Positions 5,820 to 10,922 of a stretch of DNA of 10,922 nucleotides are shown piece after piece. Position numbers and translations under genes: made by a program. The notes under the pieces were generated by a model. That model worked only from the letters and a program-made list of their open reading frames with translations, had not been told where the DNA came from and ran no database searches. This stretch comes from Patescibacteria group bacterium. Its GTDB lineage: Bacteria; Patescibacteriota; Microgenomatia; Levybacterales; UBA12049. The DNA lies in the NCBI GenBank assembly GCA_018900295.1, contig JAHIGH010000077.1:1-10922 (forward strand). The letters are read 5' to 3'. Position 1 is the stretch's first letter. Every line of letters starts with the position of its first letter.

Positions 5820-7027
5820 TGATTCATTCATTTTCTTGCAAAAATTTTTACTCCTTTGGAGAAGAAACCACCCTCAATTTTGTAGTAAATAATAATGTCC
5901 CCGAAAACAACGGGTATTTTATGACACCTTCCGGCATCCGGCTTTCAAAGGTAGAAACCGTCATCGGCCCAAACGCTTCGGGCAAAACAAATTTACTCAA
6001 AATTTTGCCTTTTTTGAAATGGCTTATTATTGATTCGTTTAACGCCAAGCCGGAAGATCCGATTGTCGTGAAGTCGTTTGCCTTCGGCGAGGCAAAAAAC
6101 GAGCCGACATATTTATCAGTAGTTTTTGAGATTGATGAAAAAGTTTATACTTATGAATTTGTTATTACAAAAGAAAAGATTTTAAATGAAGAACTGAAGC
6201 TAACCAGTTTTGTGAAGGAAAAGAAATCAACTAAGAAAATATTTTCCCGCAACTGGAATGAAAAAGAAAATCGTTACGATTTTGACGGAGAAAATTTTGA
6301 ATTGCCGAAAGGATTTGAAAACCTTTTGCGCACAAATGCGAGTGTAATTGGCACCGCCGCCCGCCTTAATCACGCTGAAAGCAAAGTAATCGCGAAATAC
6401 TGGGGACAGATTGAGACGAATGTTGTTGAGGCCGGATGGATTGGTGATCATTTGTTACCAAATTCAATCGTCCAACTTGGCGAAGCGTTTAATTTTTTCA
6501 GTGAAAATAGCGTCCTCAAAACAGAAGCGGAAAAATTATTGTGCCGATTTGATTTGGGTTTAAGCGGGTTTGAGATAAAAAAAGAAAAAAAGGAAAATGG
6601 ATTCTCGCTTAATGTACAAGCGACCCATTTGTTTAATGGGCAAAAACAATATTTGCCGGTACAATATGAATCATCTGGTACTAAACAATTGTTTGTACTT
6701 CTAAAAAGTATTCTTGTTGCGCTTGAAAAAGGAAGTATTGCTGTTATTGACGAGTTTGATGTTAATCTCCACCCTGAAATGGTGATTGCTTTATATGATT
6801 TGTTTGTCCAACCTGAAACAAATCCTAAGAATGCTCAATTATTTATGAGCACTCACAGCCATATTCTATTAAGCAAACTTGATAAATATCAAATTATTTT
6901 AGTCGAAAAAAACGAAAATGGCATAAGCGAGGCGTGGCGATTGGATGAGGTTTCTGACGTTCGATCTGACGAGAATTATTATTCAAAGTATCTTGCCGGC
7001 ACGTATGGGGCCGTTCCAAAAATATAA
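5819..7027 (+). CDS. RloA-type ABC/SMC-like ATPase (AAA_15/AAA_21), defence candidate
   Basis: This 402-aa protein starts MIHSFSCKNFYSFGEETTLN, the usual opening of overcoming-lysogenization/RloA-type ATPases in which a loop before the P-loop reads [KR]NF-x-S[FI]. Motifs: Walker A GPNASGKT (50-57), ABC signature ESSGTKQ (284-290), Walker B SIAVIDEFD (306-314, catalytic E312) and switch STHSH (H346). The short central insert has no zinc-hook, unlike the AAA_13 gene upstream. The RloB-type gene follows after 12 nt, so the pair is co-transcribed. From family knowledge, ATPase plus TOPRIM-like pairs of this kind include RloA/RloB, AbiL and PARIS, in which the ATPase senses infection and controls a nuclease-like partner. 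Phage defence is therefore inferred. All catalytic motifs are intact. Confidence 0.85.
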   Translation: MIHSFSCKNFYSFGEETTLNFVVNNNVPENNGYFMTPSGIRLSKVETVIGPNASGKTNLLKILPFLKWLIIDSFNAKPEDPIVVKSFAFGEAKNEPTYLSVVFEIDEKVYTYEFVITKEKILNEELKLTSFVKEKKSTKKIFSRNWNEKENRYDFDGENFELPKGFENLLRTNASVIGTAARLNHAESKVIAKYWGQIETNVVEAGWIGDHLLPNSIVQLGEAFNFFSENSVLKTEAEKLLCRFDLGLSGFEIKKEKKENGFSLNVQATHLFNGQKQYLPVQYESSGTKQLFVLLKSILVALEKGSIAVIDEFDVNLHPEMVIALYDLFVQPETNPKNAQLFMSTHSHILLSKLDKYQIILVEKNENGISEAWRLDEVSDVRSDENYYSKYLAGTYGAVPKI

Positions 7028-7039
7028 CTACCAAAACAT

Positions 7040-7576
7040 ATGTCGAGAACGAATCCATACAAGAAGAAACGCCGAAGTGCTAAACGAACTCTCCTGATGT
7101 ATGGCGAAGGATTAGGCGAGGAGATGTTTCTTAAACACTTGCGCTCTCTGTATGCTTACAATAGCGGCGTGTCGGTAACAATTAGGAATGGCAAAGGCGG
7201 AAATGCCAAAAGTATTGTTATAAATGCAATAAACGAACCGGGCGATTTTGAAAGAAGAATAGTTATTTTAGATAATGACAAAAATCAACGAGAGATGAGT
7301 CAAGCACGCGATGAAGCTAAAAAGAAAGGGGTGGAAATATTTGAAAATTCACCATGCTTGGAAGCGACATTGCTGTCAATCCTTCGTCTCAGGCAAAATT
7401 TTTCGACGAAACAAGCAACGTGGTGTAAAAGTGAATTTGAAACAAACTATATGGACAAGAAGAAGCGTACAGAATTGGCCGAATACGGAAAAATTTTTTC
7501 TAAACAAACACTTGATGCTCAGAGAACAAAAATAGTTGGACTCAACACGCTTATTTCTATAATGGAAAATAACTAA
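7040..7576 (+). CDS. RloB-family TOPRIM-like protein, partner of the RloA-type ATPase
   Basis: The 178-aa protein has a very basic N-terminus (KKKRRSAKR, 8-16). The RloB/TOPRIM signatures follow: LLMYGEGLGEEMF with the conserved glutamates (E23, E28), then IVILDND (D78, D80, the metal-binding DxD) and SPCLEATLL (104-112), the counterpart of the NPcFE-WLLLHF motif of RloB proteins. From family knowledge this fold suggests a metal-dependent nuclease, and AbiLii of the lactococcal abortive-infection system AbiL has a related domain. No Shine-Dalgarno is seen in the 12-nt gap after the ATPase stop, so translation probably depends on the upstream gene. It is slightly shorter than many RloB proteins but has all key motifs. 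The right flanking repeat begins about 25 bp after the stop. Confidence 0.8.
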   Translation: MSRTNPYKKKRRSAKRTLLMYGEGLGEEMFLKHLRSLYAYNSGVSVTIRNGKGGNAKSIVINAINEPGDFERRIVILDNDKNQREMSQARDEAKKKGVEIFENSPCLEATLLSILRLRQNFSTKQATWCKSEFETNYMDKKKRTELAEYGKIFSKQTLDAQRTKIVGLNTLISIMENN

Positions 7577-7600
7577 ACCTACCCACCACCCAAATTGATG

Positions 7601-7720
7601 TCTCGCTGTCTGGCGAAAAATTTTGAGGCGAAGTGTTAAAGTTAATAATTGCCACCCTCCATGCGGGAAACCTACAAAGTACAAAAAAACATGGTGAATC
7701 GCAACCAAAACCGTGAAAAA
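7601..7720 (+). repeat. Right copy of ~115-bp direct repeat flanking the RloA/RloB cassette
   Basis: This is the same-orientation partner of 5611-5728. It lies between the convergent RloB-type and FKBP genes and ends 15 bp before the FKBP stop codon. Open frames that cross it on either strand (for example 7649-7912 forward and 7376-7726 reverse) are not conserved between the two copies, so the repeat is unlikely to be coding. Confidence 0.8.
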
Positions 7721-7734
7721 GAACAAAAGGCTTT

Positions 7735-8196
7735 TTACTTTACATCAACCAGCTCTACTTCGAAGATGAGGGTGGAGTTAGCAGGAATTGGACCTGTTGC
7801 TTGCTCTCCATATCCGAGGCTTGGCGGAATTGTTAACTTTCTTTTTCCGCCCACTTTCATTCCTACGACGCCCAGATCCCACCCTTTGATTACTTTTCCC
7901 GTACCGATTTGAGTTTCAAATGGTTCTCCTCGGTCATATGAGCTGTCAAACTTTGTGCCGTCCGTAAGAGTACCTAGGTAATTGATCACCACAGTGTCTC
8001 CGCTTTTGACTTCGCGCCCATCGCCTACTTTTATATCTTCAATTTTTAAATCCTTGGTATTTGTTGTATCCATAGTCTTTGTCGTCTCAAGTTTTTGCGC
8101 CGGTAAAAAACTGTCCGTAATACGGAATATAAAAAGTGACGCGATCCCAAGCGCCAAAATTCCTACTATCAGAACAATCACTGACGATTTGGGCAT
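7735..8196 (-). CDS. Membrane-anchored FKBP-type peptidyl-prolyl cis-trans isomerase
   Basis: The 153-aa protein has an N-terminal hydrophobic anchor (about 6-24, no lipobox), a Thr-rich linker (37-48) and one FKBP domain (about 50-153). Residues equivalent to the FKBP12 pocket are all present: Y73, F83, D84, F93, V102, I103, W106, Y129 and F145, within FDSSYDRG, GKVIKGWD, PSLGYG and IPANSTLIFEVEL. It should catalyse prolyl isomerisation outside the cytoplasmic membrane and help fold exported proteins. A TTGCAA-N18-TAATAT promoter places transcription at the ATG, so it is transcribed separately from the two minus-strand genes behind it. It is convergent with the RloA/RloB cassette; I found no clear terminator between them. 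Confidence 0.93.
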   Translation of the reverse strand: MPKSSVIVLIVGILALGIASLFIFRITDSFLPAQKLETTKTMDTTNTKDLKIEDIKVGDGREVKSGDTVVINYLGTLTDGTKFDSSYDRGEPFETQIGTGKVIKGWDLGVVGMKVGGKRKLTIPPSLGYGEQATGPIPANSTLIFEVELVDVK

Positions 8197-8233
8197 AGTT
8201 GATATATTACACGAAAGAGGGGATGGTTTGCAA
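8196..8233 (-). promoter_or_regulatory. Predicted leaderless promoter of the FKBP gene
   Basis: Read on the minus strand, TTGCAA (8233-8228) and TAATAT (8209-8204) are 18 bp apart, and the expected start falls at 8196-8197, the first base of the ATG. There is no Shine-Dalgarno upstream. The -35 box lies about 10 bp past the stop codon of the preceding membrane protease gene. Confidence 0.5.
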
Positions 8234-8242
8234 TGGGAATAA

Positions 8243-8908
8243 TTATTTATGGAAAATTTTCAAGACCAATATAATAATTGCGTCGACAATGACAGGAAAG
8301 AGCAAATACATACTTCCTTTTTGAAAAATTGCTGTTATCAATGGCTGGGAAAGAAAAGCCATAATCGCGCTGATCTGAATACGAAGACCCAGTAGGTAAC
8401 AAACTCCTCCGACAAGCAAAACAACGAGCAGTAATTCAATTACTCCTTCCATGTCTTTTTTACTTGAAAACATGGTATTGCCAATTTCAAAAACAATCAA
8501 CGCCAATAATAAAATATTCCAATAATTGTCCAATAAATTATTTTTAGTTGCGAAATAAATCACTCCGGTAATAATTCCTACTCCGATAAAGACAGGCGCT
8601 GTGCCGATAAGCAGGCGTCTTACGGGATCTGTTTTTTCCATAGAGACACTTCCGAGTACCACGCCGCTGCTAGTAATCTTTGGCCATAAAGATATTTTCC
8701 CTACAGGAACAAAAAGAACCACTGCGGTGAGCCAATGGGCAATTTCATGAAGAATTGTACCCGGCAATAAGAGAAGCGCCAACAGATTGATGGTTAACTT
8801 TTTATTTCGTGTCAAACGATAGAGAAGGCGGGAGAAGAGCATGCTGACATTATGCGAAAGAAAGTAGAGTAAAAATAGCTCGAAGACAAATAATCCTTCA
8901 AACAACAT
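8243..8908 (-). CDS. M50-like membrane metalloprotease (HExxH)
   Basis: The 221-aa polytopic membrane protein has HEIAH (54-58) inside the hydrophobic stretch LLPGTILHEIAHWL, the zinc-binding and catalytic motif of site-2-type proteases. A downstream EIGNTMFSSKKDMEG (N144, D152) is a plausible counterpart of the M50 Asn...Asp third-ligand motif, without its usual prolines. The conserved KTDPVRRLLIGTAPVFIG segment lies between. The substrate is unknown. I chose ATG 8908 because it comes 1 nt after the stop of the aminotransferase gene, implying translational coupling. The longer frame opening at 9004 would overlap that gene by about 95 nt with an unconvincing hydrophilic extension. Several hydrophobic segments (about 2-18, 41-66, 99-120, 129-145, 155-200) support membrane location. 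Confidence 0.75.
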   Translation of the reverse strand: MLFEGLFVFELFLLYFLSHNVSMLFSRLLYRLTRNKKLTINLLALLLLPGTILHEIAHWLTAVVLFVPVGKISLWPKITSSGVVLGSVSMEKTDPVRRLLIGTAPVFIGVGIITGVIYFATKNNLLDNYWNILLLALIVFEIGNTMFSSKKDMEGVIELLLVVLLVGGVCYLLGLRIQISAIMAFLSQPLITAIFQKGSMYLLFPVIVDAIIILVLKIFHK

Positions 8909-8909
8909 A

Positions 8910-9734
8910 TCACAATTTATAATATTCCCTTTGTTTCTCTCTGAAAAGCAAATAAAGTTCGCGGGTCTTTTCTCCGACTGTACCGCTACCGATTTTTCGA
9001 TCATCTATCATAACAACCGGCATGACATTCATAGTTGTGCTTGTAATCATTACTTCTGTGGCATTATATACCCGTTCTTTACTGATTTTTTTCTCCGTAA
9101 CAGGAATACTTTTCTCTCGCGCCCATTGGATTAGTAGGTCGCGGGTTACGCCATTTAACACGTCTTTTGCCGGGGGAGTAATGATCCGGTCCTTCTCAAC
9201 AACAAACAGGTTACTTCGCGTTCCCTCGGTCACAAAGCCATCTCGGTTTATCAACAGCGCTTCAATTGCATTCTTTTCTTGCGCAAGCCTATAAGCTGAA
9301 AAATTAAGTAACATATTGAAGTTTTTTGATTGGGGCAAGAACCGCTCGCCCGGATATGTAATTACTTTTATCCCCTCAGAATAAAACTTATTGGGATAGA
9401 AAGTCAGTCCCAGTCCGAAGATATAAATGCGTGCTTGTTTATTTTGTTCAGTATCGCCATATGCGAACAATCGAAGCAAAGCGTTACCCAATTTTTCCTC
9501 AGTGATAAATTTATGGATCCATGCCAGTACTTCTTCTGCGGGGAATCCCATCTTCATGCCGATTAAGTCAGCTGAGTGGAAAAATCTCTCAACATGTTTT
9601 TCCGGGTAAAAAGCTCGTCCGGCGATGACCTTCGCAGATTCGTATACGCCGAAATCGAACCAAACAGCCTTGTCGCTTACCGGCAAAGTCGCGTTTATTT
9701 CCTCGATTAGAGAACCGTTATACAGCACCCGCAT
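8910..9734 (-). CDS. Class IV PLP-dependent aminotransferase (branched-chain / D-amino-acid type)
   Basis: The 274-aa protein belongs to fold-type IV PLP enzymes (branched-chain aminotransferase, D-amino-acid aminotransferase, aminodeoxychorismate lyase). Visible markers are HVERFFHSADLIGM (47-60), the likely Schiff-base lysine K137 in LPQSKNFN, the cofactor-binding EALLINRDGFVTEGTRSNLF (158-177, E170), NGVTRDLL (194-201) and the phosphate-loop region TSTTMNVMPV (231-240). This sequence alone does not separate the subfamilies, so I give no gene name. A consensus TATAAT lies just upstream, and the predicted transcript starts on the ATG. The gene is followed after 1 nt by the M50-like gene, forming a two-gene unit. 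An upstream divergent gene (9867) shares the short intergenic region. Confidence 0.88.
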   Translation of the reverse strand: MRVLYNGSLIEEINATLPVSDKAVWFDFGVYESAKVIAGRAFYPEKHVERFFHSADLIGMKMGFPAEEVLAWIHKFITEEKLGNALLRLFAYGDTEQNKQARIYIFGLGLTFYPNKFYSEGIKVITYPGERFLPQSKNFNMLLNFSAYRLAQEKNAIEALLINRDGFVTEGTRSNLFVVEKDRIITPPAKDVLNGVTRDLLIQWAREKSIPVTEKKISKERVYNATEVMITSTTMNVMPVVMIDDRKIGSGTVGEKTRELYLLFREKQREYYKL

Positions 9735-9769
9735 ATGTGTATTATACCCCTCTACTTTTTAAATACCAA
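9734..9769 (-). promoter_or_regulatory. Predicted leaderless promoter of the aminotransferase operon
   Basis: On the minus strand, TTGGTA (9769-9764), a 17-bp spacer and a perfect TATAAT (9746-9741) place the start at 9734, exactly the A of the ATG. This is the cleanest of the leaderless arrangements in the window. It is divergent from the 9833-9867 promoter. Confidence 0.6.
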
Positions 9770-9832
9770 TTTATTATAATTTTGTCCGTAAAAATTTCCC
9801 TTCTTATCCTCGCTCACCGGCAAACCTCAAAA

Positions 9833-9867
9833 TTGACAAATCCCCCAGTTATGAGATGATTTACTTA
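9833..9867 (+). promoter_or_regulatory. Predicted leaderless promoter of the small membrane protein gene
   Basis: TTGACA (9833-9838), a 16-bp spacer and GATGAT (9855-9860) predict a start at about 9867, the first base of the ATG. No ribosome-binding site is visible in the preceding 20 nt. Confidence 0.5.
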
Positions 9868-10259
9868 TGAAAAAAAAGACTGATAAATTTATTTATTGGA
9901 CTCCAAGAGTATTGGGAATAATATTTATTCTTTTTTTAATGATGTTCTCATTAGATATTTTTCAACCGGGATTGACAGACTGGCAAATAGCTATCGGTTT
10001 GTTTATGCATAACATTCCTGCGTTATTTTTATTACTTAGTCTGATAATTTCCTGGAAACATGAAATTGTTGGGGGAGTCACTTTTATTCTTGCGGGATTG
10101 GTCTACATTCTATTATTAGCAATGAATCCTAATTTTAAATGGTATATGTTATCTTGGTCCGTAATAATTTCCGGCCCGGCATTTATTATAGGAATATTAT
10201 TTATTATTAATTGGCGTAAAAAATTAAAGCACAGAAAAAAATATTTGAATGAATCTTAG
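9867..10259 (+). CDS. Small four-helix membrane protein, DUF7670-like
   Basis: The 130-aa protein has a short basic N-terminus (KKKTDK), four hydrophobic segments (about 14-33, 42-63, 66-86, 94-114) and a strongly basic cytoplasmic tail (RKKLKHRKK). The motif YWTPRVLGIIFILFLMMFSLD (9-29) near the start is typical of a widespread family of small bacterial membrane proteins of unknown function that I recognise as DUF7670-like. Only the fold and location can be inferred: an integral inner-membrane protein with both ends probably inside. It is transcribed alone and divergently from the aminotransferase operon. A 7-bp inverted repeat lies after it (10273-10279 with 10291-10297) but lacks a T-run. 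Confidence 0.7.
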   Translation: MKKKTDKFIYWTPRVLGIIFILFLMMFSLDIFQPGLTDWQIAIGLFMHNIPALFLLLSLIISWKHEIVGGVTFILAGLVYILLLAMNPNFKWYMLSWSVIISGPAFIIGILFIINWRKKLKHRKKYLNES

Positions 10260-10342
10260 AGATTACAAGAAAGAACTTTGATTGATATAAAAAGTTCGTA
10301 CATAATCCAACAACGTCAACCACAATTATCCAATATTGACGC

Positions 10343-10379
10343 TGGACAAATATTAAGAAATATTGTTAAATATTAACAA
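10343..10379 (+). promoter_or_regulatory. Antitoxin-toxin promoter overlapped by three phased AAATATT repeats
   Basis: TGGACA (10343-10348), 17 bp and TTAAAT (10366-10371) form a plausible promoter with a start a few bases before ATG 10381. Over it lie three identical heptamers AAATATT at 10348, 10358 and 10368, exactly 10 bp apart, hence on one face of the helix. The last is part of the hyphenated palindrome GTTAA-ATA-TTAAC (10365-10377). Ribbon-helix-helix antitoxins bind such tandem arrays cooperatively, so this is the likely autoregulatory operator. Confidence 0.55.
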
Positions 10380-10380
10380 C

Positions 10381-10647
10381 ATGGCAACTGTAACTATTTC
10401 CCTTCCGGATCAAATTGCACTAAAAGTTGATGCTGAGGCAAAAAATCAAGGCTTCTCGACAAGATCAGAGTTTGTACGAAGCTTGCTTCGTAAGTATTTT
10501 GCCGGTGAAGAATTAAAATTTGAAGAATTCGATTCTCGTCCGATAGAAGAAATTAAACTTGAACTTACGAAAACTGGTAAATATGATCAAAAATTTATTG
10601 AAAGTATAATAAATGGTTTGGCAAAATCCTCAAAATATGTCCGTTAA
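10381..10647 (+). CDS. Ribbon-helix-helix (CopG/ParD-like) antitoxin
   Basis: The 88-aa protein begins with the classic RHH fold. A beta strand, ATVTISLP (2-9), is followed by helix A (10-23) and then helix B, STRSEFVRSLLRKYF (26-40), with the conserved turn G-F-S-T before it. The charged C-terminal half (about 45-88) would wrap the toxin. I use ATG 10381 because MATVTISLP is the standard start and the phased operator lies just upstream; an in-frame TTG at 10363 is less likely. It should bind its own promoter as a dimer and neutralise the downstream RelE/ParE-type toxin, with which it overlaps. Confidence 0.85.
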   Translation: MATVTISLPDQIALKVDAEAKNQGFSTRSEFVRSLLRKYFAGEELKFEEFDSRPIEEIKLELTKTGKYDQKFIESIINGLAKSSKYVR

Positions 10648-10885
10648 GCCTTTACGATTAGACCTCATCAAGTACTTAAAAAAACATAATATTCAAAAGA
10701 AATATGATAAGCAGGTTAATTTATTCCAACTTAGCCCTCGTCACCCTTCACTAAATACTGAAAGGCTTGAACCTAAACATATAAAAATCTATTCGTTTAG
10801 AATTGATAGAAAATATAGAGCAATATTTATATTTACATCTTCTAAGGAAATAGAAATTATTGATATTAACGATCATTATAAGTAA
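10637..10885 (+). CDS. RelE/ParE-superfamily toxin
   Basis: The 82-aa protein has the RelE/ParE layout: N-terminal helices (DLIKYLKKHNIQKKYDKQVN), the conserved HPSLNTERLEPKH (36-48), then strands with SFRIDRKYRAIF (R55, K59, R61) and IEIIDINDHYK, ending in a conserved His. Family members with these basic residues cleave ribosome-bound mRNA (RelE/YafQ) or poison gyrase (ParE); which applies here cannot be told. I chose ATG 10637, which overlaps the antitoxin stop by 11 nt and starts MSVKPLRLD. An earlier in-frame ATG at 10613 would add eight residues and lengthen the overlap to 35 nt. Either way the genes are translationally coupled. The gene is complete, ending 37 nt before the window edge. 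Confidence 0.85.
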   Translation: MSVKPLRLDLIKYLKKHNIQKKYDKQVNLFQLSPRHPSLNTERLEPKHIKIYSFRIDRKYRAIFIFTSSKEIEIIDINDHYK

Positions 10886-10922
10886 CTTGGAATGTAAAAA
10901 TTTTCTGTGAGGGCTATTCCAC

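Noticed and set aside
7376..7726. A 116-codon reverse frame opposite the RloB-type gene and right repeat
   Set aside because: It lies antisense to a gene with clear motifs, and its frame is not preserved in the left repeat copy.
8909..9004. Longer start (9004) for the M50-like protein
   Set aside because: It would overlap the aminotransferase coding region by about 95 nt with a hydrophilic leader unlike the family. ATG 8908, 1 nt after that gene's stop, fits better.
10273..10297. GAACTTT/AAAGTTC hairpin after the small membrane protein as a terminator
   Set aside because: The stem is AT-rich with an 11-nt loop and no T-run follows, so it does not meet the intrinsic-terminator pattern.
1..10922. 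UGA recoding (as in Gracilibacteria/SR1) to explain odd stops
   Set aside because: TGA ends the AlkD-like and aminotransferase genes in normal positions, and the disruptive stop in the RloC-like gene is TAA.
1..10922. tRNA, rRNA, riboswitch or CRISPR array
   Set aside because: Reading both strands I saw no tRNA-like T-arm or acceptor pattern, no rRNA-like conserved block and no regularly spaced repeat with unique spacers. The repeats found are paired copies only.

Overview
The window looks like a piece of an AT-rich bacterial genome, most plausibly a Candidate Phyla Radiation (Patescibacteria) member. That placement is an inference. It rests on the gene mix (a membrane-anchored FKBP isomerase, an HExxH membrane protein paired with a class IV aminotransferase, a small four-helix membrane protein, an RHH/RelE pair), on accessory genes packed between ordinary ones, and on the near absence of Shine-Dalgarno sites. 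TGA ends normal genes here (the AlkD-like gene and the aminotransferase), so this is not a lineage that recodes UGA.

Layout. 1-1101: the 3' part of an AlkD-type DNA glycosylase gene, then a three-fold repeated zinc-ribbon protein. 1102-7720: an accessory, defence-like island. It holds (i) an AAA/DUF4143 ATPase gene bracketed by two ~30-bp direct repeats and preceded by palindromic operator-like sites; (ii) a 154-bp MITE-like insertion with 13-bp perfect terminal inverted repeats and a perfect 8-bp target duplication, of IS66 type; (iii) a 32-codon remnant resembling the C-terminus of a type I restriction-modification subunit; (iv) a zinc-hook AAA_13 (RloC/PrrC-like) gene broken by one in-frame TAA just after its Walker A motif; and (v) a two-gene RloA/RloB-type cassette (ABC-like ATPase plus TOPRIM-like protein, comparable to AbiL and PARIS) bracketed by ~115-bp diverged direct repeats. 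7735-9734 (minus strand): FKBP isomerase, M50-like membrane metalloprotease and class IV PLP aminotransferase. 9867-10885: a four-helix membrane protein and an RHH antitoxin / RelE-ParE toxin pair.

Two themes tie the window together. First, the island has been assembled and is decaying: two cassettes sit between separate pairs of direct repeats, a small transposon lies in the gap, and the restriction and RloC-like genes are damaged while the RloA/RloB pair stays intact. Second, most genes that begin a transcription unit have sigma-70-like -35/-10 boxes placed so that the predicted transcript starts on, or within about 10 nt of, the start codon. This points to leaderless or near-leaderless translation as the default here.
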